A DNA stretch of 23,996 bases from Treponema sp. (GCA_031266695.1 JAISAK010000236.1:1-23996), one strand, 5' to 3'; counted from the first letter of the stretch, positions 6,562 through 14,581 are shown. Numbers and translations are program-made. Notes: a model not told the origin generated them from the sequence alone.

Positions 6562-7887
6562 ATGTCCGACGTACCGGATACGCTGGTTTCCAAAGGTTTC
6601 TCCGCTTATCTTTGGGGTTTCAGCGCCATTGACGCATACCTTGGCCGGAATATTCCTGCCAAAGCTTATATCCTGACCAATGCCGATATTTCCGATCTGG
6701 CCCGTTGTTTTGAGGATCTGCGCTTCCCCGGCGTTGACCTTGCGGATGCCGCCCTGGACAGGGGAGAGCGGACATGGTATTTTCGCTGTTTTTCTTCCGA
6801 AGAAGCCCCGCCGGAAGCAGGGATTTTTTTCCCCGCCGCGTCCGGCCAGCCGGCTTCATTCGGAATTCTTGAATGGCGCCAGGATTGGAAAAGCGGCCGT
6901 TTTTATGATCCCGGGGGAGTCTATCCTCTGCTGCGGAGCCTGCGGGATGGTTCTTCGCGGAAGAACGGCGGCGGGGACAAGGCGGGGCCTTCGCGGCGCG
7001 CGGAACCGCAGGTTCCCTGGTGGAAGGGCCTCAATCCCGGCGCGGATCCCTGTCGGGCGCTTATGGACGCGGCCCTGCTTTTATCGTGCTATTCCCCCGG
7101 CGAAGCGGGGGCCGGCGGGCAAAGCGGAAACGGCGGAGGGGGAGAAGCCGGCGGGATCGGCCAAATTTTTCAGATTGAAGAAATGGCGGCGCTTTTCCGG
7201 CACTTTTCCGGGAGTCCGGCGCCTCTTGCGGAGGAGCAGCGTATCCTTCTTGCGGGACTTTTGACCTCTCCCAGACCCGATTTGGGCCTGGAACTCCTCA
7301 AAAGCGGCGGTTTTTTGGAAGAATTCTGGCCGGAACTGGCTGTTCTTGATGATGTAGACCATTCAAAGGAATTTCATCCCGAGGGAAATGTCTGGAAACA
7401 TACGCTGGAAACCTTTCGCTATCGTAAAACCGGGGGCGGAGGCTATGATTTGCGCCTTTCCCTGGGGCTTTTGCTCCACGATGTGGGAAAACCACTGGCC
7501 GAATCCGTAAGAAACCGCCGGTTTGACCGCCACGCCGAACTGGGCGAGCGCCAGGCAAGGCGTTTTCTGGGGCGCCTGGGCTTTGACGCGGCCCTTACCG
7601 GCGATGTTTGTTACCTGGTAAGGAACCACATGCTTCCGGCCGCCCTGCCCCGGCTGCCCCTGGCCCGTACCGGCGGGATAATGGCCTCGCCCCTTTTCCC
7701 CGTTTTGCTTGAGTTGTACCGCTGCGACGAGTCTTCCTCCTTTAAAGGCCCGGACGGATACTACCAAAGCAGCGCCGCATACCAGTCTTACCTCAGATAC
7801 CGGCGGAATCCGTATCGTTCCGAGGACGGAAAAAAATTGGACCGGGCGCATATTGCCGGAATGATCCCGGGCGGGAACAAGCGTTAG
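6562..7887 (+). CDS. HD-domain protein with degenerate tRNA-nucleotidyltransferase-like head
   Basis: This 441-residue protein follows the PSP1 gene by four bases. The C-terminal half is a good HD phosphohydrolase domain: FHPEGNVWKH (His272, His280), the HD doublet at 306-307 in LLLHDVGKP, RHAELG (His324) and NHMLP (His356). This arrangement is the one found in polyA polymerase/CCA-adding enzymes with an HD domain. The N-terminus resembles the polymerase head (AYLWGFSAIDAYLGRNIP, then LTNADISDL). However, the metal-binding Asp-x-Asp expected near residues 34-36 reads Lys-Ala-Tyr, and the glycine pair of the head is broken. Nucleotide addition is therefore unlikely and only hydrolase activity is expected. 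Gly/Ser-rich inserts lie at about 130-145 and 180-200. The stop codon is part of a TAGGAG repeat. Confidence 0.75.
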   Translation: MSDVPDTLVSKGFSAYLWGFSAIDAYLGRNIPAKAYILTNADISDLARCFEDLRFPGVDLADAALDRGERTWYFRCFSSEEAPPEAGIFFPAASGQPASFGILEWRQDWKSGRFYDPGGVYPLLRSLRDGSSRKNGGGDKAGPSRRAEPQVPWWKGLNPGADPCRALMDAALLLSCYSPGEAGAGGQSGNGGGGEAGGIGQIFQIEEMAALFRHFSGSPAPLAEEQRILLAGLLTSPRPDLGLELLKSGGFLEEFWPELAVLDDVDHSKEFHPEGNVWKHTLETFRYRKTGGGGYDLRLSLGLLLHDVGKPLAESVRNRRFDRHAELGERQARRFLGRLGFDAALTGDVCYLVRNHMLPAALPRLPLARTGGIMASPLFPVLLELYRCDESSSFKGPDGYYQSSAAYQSYLRYRRNPYRSEDGKKLDRAHIAGMIPGGNKR

Positions 7888-8032
7888 GAGACTGTTGCAC
7901 TTGTAGGTTTTTGCGTGACTTTGTACCGCAAAAACCACAATTAATGGGCTCCTTACGCAGTTTGCAGGGTAAAAAATCGCCCAATCGGCGATTTTTTGGG
8001 GTTTTAAGCGCGAAGCGCAACAAACTGTTAGG
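7884..8032. repeat. 150-bp structured intergenic element with terminal inverted repeats
   Basis: The ends are imperfect inverted copies of the TAGGAGTTTGTTGCGC repeat (7885-7901, and 8013-8032 read in reverse). Inside lie two perfect palindromes: a 10-bp stem 7906-7915/7927-7936 and an 11-bp stem 7971-7981/7987-7997. The form resembles a miniature inverted-repeat element or an RNA-level element between converging genes. No coding sequence is inside. Confidence 0.6.
7971..7997. terminator. Bidirectional intrinsic terminator
   Basis: The stem AAAAAATCGCC / GGCGATTTTTT has 11 perfect pairs and the loop CAATC. The A-run and T-run flanking the GC core make it serve both strands. It sits between the HD gene (plus) and the MscS gene (minus), which converge here. 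Confidence 0.8.
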
Positions 8033-8057
8033 CGGCATCCGTTCCCGTGTGTGACGC

Positions 8058-9554
8058 TTAACGGGACGTTGTTTCTCCGTCCTTTTTCTTCTTTCCTTCC
8101 CGGGGGGAATTTTTTTCCGGTTCCGTGTAGGGAATATTGATGCGAAAGTGGGCGGCGGTCATGTCAATGCCGGCAGTACGGAAGCCGTTCTGGATATTTT
8201 CATGGAGCTCCGAACAAATGGCCGGAACCCGGTTTACTTCCTTGGTGTAGCAGTTGATCTGGTAATTGGCGTAGAAATCGTCCATAGCGGTCTGCAGTAC
8301 AAAAGGTTTTGGCTTTTTAAGAACATGCCCCGTGGCAAGGGCGGCGCTGATGAGAATTTCATGCACCGTCTGCCAGGCGGTATTGTACCCGAAGGTAATG
8401 CTTGTATTGAGAATAAGCCCTTCTTCGTCTTCGTCCGAGGAGGTGTTGTAATTGACAATGCCGGAACCCAGGATCATTGTATTGGGGAAGGTGACGTATT
8501 CATTTTTGTGGGTTTTTATCCGTACAACCATGAGAGTTTTTTCCACAACAAAACCGGTTACCTCGTTTATTTTGATCCTGTCGCCGATTTTGAAGGGCCG
8601 CATATAGGTAATGACAAGACCGGCCACCAGATTTCCTATGGCGGAGCTGGACCCAAGAGAAAAAATAATGCCGACAAAAACCGAAATACCCTGGAAGATT
8701 CTTGAATCGGAGCCGGGAAGATAGGGGTACACAATCGCCAGGGTGAAGGCCCAGAGCAGAACCCTCAGTATGTTGAAAGTCGGATCCGCCCAGTCCGCGT
8801 AAAAACCGGGAAGAACCAGCCTGCCCCTTGAAACCTGCCTGGAAAAAAACTTGAGTCCCCGTACCACATAACGGGTGATCAGGGTGATAATGATAATGGT
8901 AATGAGATTGGGAATATATCTGATTGTTCCGAATATAATATTTTTAAGCGGAGTAAGAATGTAGCCGAAAAGGGTGGAAGCGAGTTTTTCGGTCTCGGGG
9001 AAAAGGCTGAACACAATGGGCACGGTAAGGAAAAGCTGAAAAAGCGTAACAAGGTATTTCAGGATACGCAGGAGAAACTGAATACTGTCAACAATCTGTT
9101 TGGCCGTAAGGAGCTTAAGTTTTTTTATGGTCAGGGGTTTGATTTTTCCGGCGCCGGTTTCCGCAACTTTCCTTGCGGCGAATTTAAAGAGCAGCCAGAC
9201 CAGAAATATCAGCAGTACCTGGCCGGCGATAACAGCCAGGGCGATGCCGAGCCTTTGGATAAAGTCCATATCCTCCGTTTCAATAGCAACATTCGCTTCG
9301 ATGCCTTCGCTGATGCTTTTTGCCTTTTCTTCAAGCCCGGAGGCGTCTGCCCCGGAAGCCGGGACAGGCTCGTCCCGGGCCGGGCCCCCGGCCCCCGCTG
9401 CCCCGGCCGCGGCCTCCTGATTGCCCGGCGCCGCCTGTTCCGCCGGGAGCTCTTCTTCCTGCCCCTGATCGGCCTTTTCCTGGGCGGCGATATTAAAGGA
9501 AAGGGATAAAAAAATGCCAAACAGCAACAGGGTCGGAATACTGCGAAATCTCAT
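8058..9554 (-). CDS. Mechanosensitive channel, MscS family
   Basis: This 498-residue protein begins at the ATG at 9554 with AAGGAGG close upstream. Residues 1-24 are a signal peptide (hydrophobic run, then NIAA before QEKADQ). A low-complexity Gln/Glu/Ala/Gly stretch follows to about 85. Then come several membrane segments (about 105-130, 160-185, 200-250, 270-315). The pore helix and beta domain are clear: GIIFSLGSSSAIGNLVAGLVITYMRP, then FKIGDRIKI and FPNTMILGSGIVNYNT. A cytoplasmic C-terminal domain and a Lys-rich tail follow. It should open on membrane tension and release solutes during osmotic downshock. It is the third gene of the nitroreductase - threonine synthase - channel run, with a 32-bp gap before it. 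Confidence 0.93.
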   Translation of the reverse strand: MRFRSIPTLLLFGIFLSLSFNIAAQEKADQGQEEELPAEQAAPGNQEAAAGAAGAGGPARDEPVPASGADASGLEEKAKSISEGIEANVAIETEDMDFIQRLGIALAVIAGQVLLIFLVWLLFKFAARKVAETGAGKIKPLTIKKLKLLTAKQIVDSIQFLLRILKYLVTLFQLFLTVPIVFSLFPETEKLASTLFGYILTPLKNIIFGTIRYIPNLITIIIITLITRYVVRGLKFFSRQVSRGRLVLPGFYADWADPTFNILRVLLWAFTLAIVYPYLPGSDSRIFQGISVFVGIIFSLGSSSAIGNLVAGLVITYMRPFKIGDRIKINEVTGFVVEKTLMVVRIKTHKNEYVTFPNTMILGSGIVNYNTSSDEDEEGLILNTSITFGYNTAWQTVHEILISAALATGHVLKKPKPFVLQTAMDDFYANYQINCYTKEVNRVPAICSELHENIQNGFRTAGIDMTAAHFRINIPYTEPEKNSPREGKKKKDGETTSR

Positions 9555-9586
9555 GGCGCCTCCTTGTCCAAGGGGCGGTCATGCCC

Positions 9587-10897
9587 CTAAAAGCAGCTTG
9601 CTACGGCTCCTTCAAAGGATACAAGTTGAGGCGGAATAATGGCAATAGGATCGACCTTTTTTTGCAGCGCCAGCAGTTTTTCGGGAATGGCGATATCCTG
9701 GCCTGTGGCTCTTTGCAGGGTTCCCGCTTCCTTTGCGGGGTGGCCCGTGGCAAGGATAATTGTATGTACATTACCGCCCCATTTGTGTTCCGCGGCGGTT
9801 TTTTCCGCGGCGGCAAAGGCGACGGCGGTGTGCGGGTCTATAAGAATATGGTATTTTTTCCACACCCGTTCAATGGCGTCAAGGGTTTGTTCGTCATTAA
9901 TGGAAGCGGGATACACCATATTTCGCATAACGGCGGGAGCTTCTTCGTAAAACGACGCAAAGCGTTCATAGTTTGCGGGTACGCTTACATCCATAGCCGG
10001 CGAACAGGTGCTGACAAGGGGACGGGGGGTAAAGGCTTTTCCCCGGATAAAATCGCCGAAGGCGTTGTTGGCGTTCATGGCCGCGATGAAGCCGTTCACG
10101 GGCATGCCGAATTTCCAGGCGTAAAGACCCGCGATCAAATTCCCGAAGTTGCCCGAGGGCACGCTGAAAACAAGGTCTCCCGGAAGGCTTTTTTTGATTT
10201 TGACAAAGGCGTAGAGATAGTAAAAAGTCTGGGGCAGAAGGCGTCCGGGGTTGATGGCGTTGGCGCTGGTTACGTGGTAGCGCTCCGCAAATTTGCGATC
10301 ATTAATTGTTTCATAGATAAGCCGCTGGCAGTCATCGGCGGTGCCCCGCACCTGAATGGGAAGGATATTTCCTCCATTAGGAACAAAGGCAGCCGGATCA
10401 AGGCCAAAGATGGGGCCCGAGGGATATACCAATACCGCGCAGGTTCCTTTTCTGCCGCCGAAGGCATGGGTCATGCTGACTCCGGTGTCTCCCCGCGCCG
10501 CGGAAAGGACCATGGTCTGCCCCGAATTTTTAAGAAGTTCCTCCATAACCGCGGCAAGAAAAGCAATACCGAAGTCCTTGAAAACTCCGGTGGGGCCGTT
10601 GTAGAGGTTAAGGATGGAAAAGTCCTTGTCAAGGCGGATTAGCTCCGGCTCGAAATCAAAAGCGCTCTCGGCAACCCGGGAAGCTGAAAAAGGGTTAAGC
10701 TCGCCCTGCAGCAGGGCCGGCGCCACGACGGAGACGAGTTCCGGAAAGGTGATATCCTTATCCATATATAGGAAGAACTGCCGTATGTCCATTACCTGAT
10801 CGGGCACGTAGAGGCCCCCCTCTGCGGGCAGGCAACGGAGAACCGCGTCCTTAAAGGAGACGGAATAACTTTTTGACTTGGTGGAACGAAAACGCAT
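9587..10897 (-). CDS. thrC: Threonine synthase
   Basis: This 436-residue protein converts O-phospho-L-homoserine to L-threonine with pyridoxal phosphate. The N-terminal domain starts MRFRSTKSKSYSVSFKDAVL, followed by the family signature AEGGLYVP at 25-32. The Schiff-base lysine is Lys107 in NGPTGVFKDFG. The phosphate-binding region (SAARGDTGVSMTHAFGG) and the PSGNFGNLIAG segment are intact. The length fits the shorter bacterial type. The ATG at 10897 has no clear Shine-Dalgarno sequence. It lies 15 bp after the nitroreductase stop, so translational coupling or re-initiation may be used. No other threonine pathway gene is nearby. Confidence 0.94.
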   Translation of the reverse strand: MRFRSTKSKSYSVSFKDAVLRCLPAEGGLYVPDQVMDIRQFFLYMDKDITFPELVSVVAPALLQGELNPFSASRVAESAFDFEPELIRLDKDFSILNLYNGPTGVFKDFGIAFLAAVMEELLKNSGQTMVLSAARGDTGVSMTHAFGGRKGTCAVLVYPSGPIFGLDPAAFVPNGGNILPIQVRGTADDCQRLIYETINDRKFAERYHVTSANAINPGRLLPQTFYYLYAFVKIKKSLPGDLVFSVPSGNFGNLIAGLYAWKFGMPVNGFIAAMNANNAFGDFIRGKAFTPRPLVSTCSPAMDVSVPANYERFASFYEEAPAVMRNMVYPASINDEQTLDAIERVWKKYHILIDPHTAVAFAAAEKTAAEHKWGGNVHTIILATGHPAKEAGTLQRATGQDIAIPEKLLALQKKVDPIAIIPPQLVSFEGAVASCF

Positions 10898-10912
10898 TTT
10901 TCTACAATTTAA

Positions 10913-11482
10913 TCATTTGTATGTGACCAGGGAATCTGCCCCTTTTCTGCCGGAAGCCGCGCTGACCGCGTCAACACCGGGTTGTACCTTCCCCACCCGA
11001 ACCAGGGCGACGGCGCTGTAGCCGCCGGGCAGCCCCAGATCAGCCTTATAGCGGCTGTTCAGGGTGTTCATCGGCCCGGTGTAGATGCGGGAACCATAGC
11101 CCAGGGCCTGGGCGGCAAGATAGATACTTTCAACCGCCAGAGCGCAGTCAAGAATCTGGCTGCCATTGGTTTTTCCGTCTCCCGAAGCGGATACGACAAT
11201 AAGGACGTTTCCGTCCGTGATATTGGAAACCAGTTGTTTCGCAAGATTCTGGTCCTGCACAACCGTAAAATGCCAGGGCTGACGGTTGCTGGCGCTGGGA
11301 GCGCGGATTCCCGCCTGAACGATAAGGTCAAGATCGGCCTTGTTCATCGCGCCGGGGACAAAATTCCGGGCCGCGTAGTGGTTGATAATTGAAGCCGCCG
11401 GATCGGAGTTTTGCTGGCCAAAAAGCGGTAAAATCGGGGATATTACTGCCAAAAGCAGAATTAAGGGGACAATCTTTTTCAT
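10913..11482 (-). CDS. Nitroreductase-family flavoprotein with a signal peptide
   Basis: This 189-residue protein starts at ATG 11482 with GAGGTAAC just upstream. Residues 1-22 form a typical Sec signal peptide (MKKIVPLILLLAVISPILPLFGQQ). The rest is a compact nitroreductase domain: NHYAARNFVPGAMNKADLDLIVQAGIRAPSASNRQPWHF holds the FMN-phosphate Arg and the PSASNRQPW motif. The late GYGSRIYTGP segment is also typical. No lipobox or twin-arginine motif is seen. An exported FMN enzyme is unusual, as most family members are cytoplasmic. Its position upstream of thrC in a same-strand run suggests co-transcription and not a shared pathway. The substrate is unknown. Confidence 0.82.
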   Translation of the reverse strand: MKKIVPLILLLAVISPILPLFGQQNSDPAASIINHYAARNFVPGAMNKADLDLIVQAGIRAPSASNRQPWHFTVVQDQNLAKQLVSNITDGNVLIVVSASGDGKTNGSQILDCALAVESIYLAAQALGYGSRIYTGPMNTLNSRYKADLGLPGGYSAVALVRVGKVQPGVDAVSAASGRKGADSLVTYK

Positions 11483-11557
11483 TTGTTACCTCACTGTACT
11501 CAATTGTAACAGATAGAGTACTATATTAAAAGTCCGAAAATAAGTTATGATTCCGCT
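11483..11557. promoter_or_regulatory. Divergent promoter region
   Basis: The 75-bp AT-rich gap between the nitroreductase (minus) and the metallo-hydrolase (plus) must hold both promoters. Possible -10 hexamers overlap at 11519-11527 (TATAGT on minus, TATATT on plus), but no good -35 partner was found. A short inverted repeat GTACTC / GAGTAC (about 11497-11502 and 11516-11521) may be an operator. All read by eye. Confidence 0.35.
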
Positions 11558-12970
11558 ATGGACGTTGTTTTTTATTCCCTTGGCGCGGCCGAGGAGGTTA
11601 CCGGTTCCAGGCATGTACTTGAAATAGACGGGAAAAGCTACCTTATAGACTGCGGCGCTTTTCAGGGCTCCAGAGCCGAGGCGGACAGAAAAAACCGGAA
11701 TTTTGGCATAGCCACCGACCGCATTGAATCGGTCATTTTGACCCACGGCCATCTTGATCATTGCGGACTTCTCCCCCTTCTGGTCAAAAGGGGCTACAAG
11801 GGGAACATTTTTACCACCCCCGCAAGCAGGGATATTTCCAGCCTTATCATGATGGACTCGGCCAATATCCAGGCTCGGGACGCTATGTATCTTCGCGGCC
11901 AGGCGCAGAAAAGGGGCGAAAAGTTCGACTGGACTCCCCTCTACACCGAACAGGACGCTATTCAGGCTGCTTCCCAGATGGTAGGTATTTCCTATAACCG
12001 CCCCATGTATATCGGCGATGGGGTGAACCTTGAATTCTACGATGCCGGGCACATTCTCGGCTCCGCAATGGCGTTTATTACGATAAAAAAGGACGGCGGG
12101 GAACTGCGTTTTCTTGCCACCGGCGACCTGGGCCGCAAGGGCAAGCCTATTATCCGCGATCCCGGCCTGACCCCCGCCCCGGACTACATCGTCCTTGAAA
12201 GCACCTACGGTAACCGCCGCCACGATTCGGCCGATGACGCCATGGAAAAGCTTGCCGGCCTCGCAAAGCGCACGGTGAAAAACCGGGGGAAGATACTTAT
12301 TCCGTCCTTTGCCATTGAACGCACCCAGGAATTGGTCTACTATTTCCATTTGCTTGTCGATGAAGGGATTATTCCGGAAATTCCGATTTATGTCGATTCT
12401 CCTATGGCAACTAACGCTACTACGATATTCCAGGTGCATCCCGAATGTTACGACGAAGAGATTAAGGCGGCTTTTATCAAACATCACAAAAACCCCTTTG
12501 GTTTTAACAGCCTGCATTTTACCACCAGCGTTGAAGAATCAAAGGCGCTGAATGATCGCAAGGGGCCCCTTATCATTATCTCCGCCGACGGCATGTGCGA
12601 AGCCGGCCGCATCCAGCATCATCTGATCCACAACATCGAAGATCCAAACACCACGATTCTGACCGTCGGCTATATGGCGGAAAATACCCTTGGCCGCCGC
12701 ATCCGCAACCGGGAAAAAGAAGTGAAAATCCACGGGCGGTGGTTCAAGCTGCGCGCGCAGGTGGAAGAGATAAACGCCTTCAGCGCCCACGCCGATTACT
12801 TCGAGGCGCTTGAATGGCTCAACGCCATTGACACCTCCCGCCTTAAAGGCATCTTTATGGTACACGGCGAAAAGAAAGCCCAGGCCGCCTTCAAAAAGTA
12901 CCTTGCCGAACACGGCTACCCCAATGTAGACATTGTGCAGTACGGCAAGACCTATAGCCTGCGGGATTAG
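11558..12970 (+). CDS. MBL-fold beta-CASP (CPSF-like) RNA/nucleic-acid hydrolase
   Basis: This 470-residue protein has the zinc motif THGHLDHCG (His63, His65, Asp67, His68), then AGHILGSA and ATGDLG for further metal ligands. A beta-CASP domain follows (STYGNRRH, IPSFAIERTQEL, DSPMATNAT). The C-terminal RMMBL-type region has SADGMCEAGRIQHHL, GYMAENTLGRRI, FSAHAD and HGEKKAQ. It belongs to the archaeal/eukaryal CPSF-73-like group that occurs scattered in bacteria, where it is presumed to be an RNA nuclease. The domain set is complete and likely active. The ATG at 11558 has no clear ribosome site. It is not part of the operon that follows. Confidence 0.9.
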   Translation: MDVVFYSLGAAEEVTGSRHVLEIDGKSYLIDCGAFQGSRAEADRKNRNFGIATDRIESVILTHGHLDHCGLLPLLVKRGYKGNIFTTPASRDISSLIMMDSANIQARDAMYLRGQAQKRGEKFDWTPLYTEQDAIQAASQMVGISYNRPMYIGDGVNLEFYDAGHILGSAMAFITIKKDGGELRFLATGDLGRKGKPIIRDPGLTPAPDYIVLESTYGNRRHDSADDAMEKLAGLAKRTVKNRGKILIPSFAIERTQELVYYFHLLVDEGIIPEIPIYVDSPMATNATTIFQVHPECYDEEIKAAFIKHHKNPFGFNSLHFTTSVEESKALNDRKGPLIIISADGMCEAGRIQHHLIHNIEDPNTTILTVGYMAENTLGRRIRNREKEVKIHGRWFKLRAQVEEINAFSAHADYFEALEWLNAIDTSRLKGIFMVHGEKKAQAAFKKYLAEHGYPNVDIVQYGKTYSLRD

Positions 12971-13016
12971 AGTCGGTTCGACGGGGTATTAAACCAGACT
13001 TTAAACATAGGAGTTA

Positions 13017-13043
13017 CCGGGATAAGCCGGAAATTTTTTTTTT
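13017..13043 (+). terminator. Weak terminator-like stem before a T-run
   Basis: CCGG-GATAAG-CCGG (13017-13030) makes a 4-bp stem followed, after AAA, by ten T residues (13034-13043). The stem is short but the T-run is long. It could end the metallo-hydrolase transcript upstream of the LanC-like operon. Confidence 0.4.
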
Positions 13044-13064
13044 GCAATTTTTATATAAAACCTA

Positions 13065-13093
13065 TTGATATAATATGTAATAATGTGTATCAT
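13065..13093 (+). promoter_or_regulatory. Candidate promoter of the LanC-like/transport/dehydrogenase operon
   Basis: TTGATA (13065-13070) and TATCAT (13088-13093) are 17 bp apart, 27 bp before the LanC-like ATG. A perfect TATAAT at 13069-13074 overlaps the first element and could be an alternative -10 without a clear -35. The whole stretch from 13031 to 13100 is very AT-rich, in contrast with its surroundings. Confidence 0.45.
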
Positions 13094-13119
13094 AATTCTA
13101 GGAAATAGGAGGAAAAATT

Positions 13120-14514
13120 ATGCTGGCTGAAATAAAGCCTGTTTGGAAAAAGCCCGATTTGGAAGACTATCTCCGCTGTGCGGAGGAGGCCGGCCGCTGG
13201 CTCCGTTCCGTCGAAATACAGGGCCCCGGCGGAAGTTTTTGGCTGAAAGACCTGTCGGGCAAAACAGAGCAGGGGCATATTGATTTGTACCACGGTTCCG
13301 CGGGAATTATCCTCTTTTTTATCCAGTTGGCCCACGCTTCCGGCAATTCGTCCTGGCTGGAAGACGCCGGGCGGGGCGGAAATTATATTTTGTCCCGTTT
13401 TCGGGAAAGTTCCTTTGACGCGATTACCGGCGCCGGAGTAGGGGGGAATCACTATAAAACCGGTACCCGCTGGACTCTGTATGTCGGCGGCTGGGCGGGA
13501 ATCGCCTTCAGCCTGATAGAGCTTTTCAAGGCTGCCGGGGAGCGGCAATACCGGGATGCCGCCGGGGAAATTACCGATGCAATCGCGGCCAACGCGCGGG
13601 AGGAAAAGGGCGCGCTCATCTGGAGCGGAAAATCCGGAATAAACTTTGATTCCGGAATCATTCTTTTCCTTCTGTATGCCGCCCGGTTTTTCGGGCGCCC
13701 GGAATGGCGCGACCTGGCGGCCCGGGCCGGCGGGGATATTCTTTCCACGGGAAAATCCAAAAACGGCGGTATCCGCTACGACGGATTTGAAAGTATGGTG
13801 ACGGCCATGTTCGGCATTTCCGATGATGAAGAAGCCCACATGCCCGGCTTTGCCTATGGTACGGCGGGCATTTCCTATACTCTGGCGCGGCTGTACCAGG
13901 AAACCGGGAATCAGGCTTTTCTTGACGGCGCGAAAAAGGGCGCCGATTATATTACCGGAGCAGCCCACGTCGAAGGGGACGCCGCCCTGGTGCCCCACCG
14001 CATTCCCGAATGGAACAATCTTTTTTACCTCGGTCATTGTCACGGGGTTGTGGGAACAGGAAAGCTGTTCTATCTGCTCCACGAAATTACCGGTGAAGGT
14101 TTCTATGAGGAATGGCAGGAAAAACTTATCCGGGGACTCCTTAAAACCGGCGCGCCGGAGATTCACTCGCCGGGCTACTGGCACTGTTTTTCCTGGTGCT
14201 GCGGTACTGCCGGATTTATCAATCTCTTTGCCGGCATCTATCTGAAACGCCGGGAAGAACGCTACCTGGAATACGCCCGGCGCAGCGGCAACGTCATACT
14301 GAGCGAAGCCAGCGTGGATGACTCCGGCGTCAAGTGGTATCAGATGTTCAAAAGGATAGCGCCTGACGAAGTAAGCCTTGAACCGGGCTATGGCAGCGGC
14401 GCGGCCGGAATCGGAACGGCCCTGACGCATCTTTATCTTGCCGGGAAAGGCAGAGCCCCTGTTTTACGGTTTCCCGATGAACCTTACTGTACCGGGGCCG
14501 CAGGTCCTGTATAG
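13120..14514 (+). CDS. LanC-like protein (lanthionine synthetase C fold), stand-alone
   Basis: This 464-residue protein starts at ATG 13120 with AGGAGG just before. It shows the alpha/alpha barrel repeats of LanC proteins, each with a GxxG turn: YHGSAG (57-62), YVGGWAG (121-127), YGTAGI (246-251), CHGVVG (307-312), CCGTAG (360-365), YGSGAAG (424-430). The zinc site reads Cys307, Cys360 and Cys361 (WCCG), where classic LanC has Cys / Cys-His. This three-Cys set is known from the CCG group of LanM enzymes such as ProcM. The position normally held by the catalytic His (AHG) reads Tyr246 (AYG). There is no signal peptide. It heads an operon for amino-acid uptake and oxidation, and no lanthipeptide precursor or dehydratase is near. 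The fold is confident; the reaction is unknown. Confidence 0.85.
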   Translation: MLAEIKPVWKKPDLEDYLRCAEEAGRWLRSVEIQGPGGSFWLKDLSGKTEQGHIDLYHGSAGIILFFIQLAHASGNSSWLEDAGRGGNYILSRFRESSFDAITGAGVGGNHYKTGTRWTLYVGGWAGIAFSLIELFKAAGERQYRDAAGEITDAIAANAREEKGALIWSGKSGINFDSGIILFLLYAARFFGRPEWRDLAARAGGDILSTGKSKNGGIRYDGFESMVTAMFGISDDEEAHMPGFAYGTAGISYTLARLYQETGNQAFLDGAKKGADYITGAAHVEGDAALVPHRIPEWNNLFYLGHCHGVVGTGKLFYLLHEITGEGFYEEWQEKLIRGLLKTGAPEIHSPGYWHCFSWCCGTAGFINLFAGIYLKRREERYLEYARRSGNVILSEASVDDSGVKWYQMFKRIAPDEVSLEPGYGSGAAGIGTALTHLYLAGKGRAPVLRFPDEPYCTGAAGPV

Positions 14515-14548
14515 GGTTTGCGGCCGTTCGGACAAAGGCAAACTGCAG

Positions 14549-14581
14549 GCGCCGTGGAAAATCCATTGCTTCCACAGGCGC
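14549..14581 (+). promoter_or_regulatory. Intercistronic hairpin upstream of the binding-protein gene
   Basis: GCGCC-GTGGAA (14549-14559) pairs with TTCCAC-A-GGCGC (14570-14581), giving 11 pairs with one bulged A and a 10-base loop. It lies in the 93-bp gap before the binding-protein start. No T-run follows, so it looks like an mRNA processing or stability element, not a terminator. Confidence 0.55.

Noticed and set aside
11504..11527. TTGTAA and TATATT as a promoter for the metallo-hydrolase
   Set aside because: The spacing is only 12 bp.
13042..13074. TTGCAA and TATAAT as a promoter pair for the LanC-like operon
   Set aside because: The gap is 21 bp, too long for a normal sigma-70 spacing. 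The 17-bp pair TTGATA/TATCAT is preferred.
13090..14430. 446-codon minus-strand frame opposite the LanC-like gene
   Set aside because: It is a GC-rich mirror frame. The plus strand has the repeat motifs, ribosome site and promoter.
13120..14514. A lanthipeptide biosynthesis cluster
   Set aside because: No precursor peptide with a Ser/Thr/Cys-rich core, no LanB or LanM dehydratase, and no peptide exporter or leader peptidase was found around the LanC-like gene.
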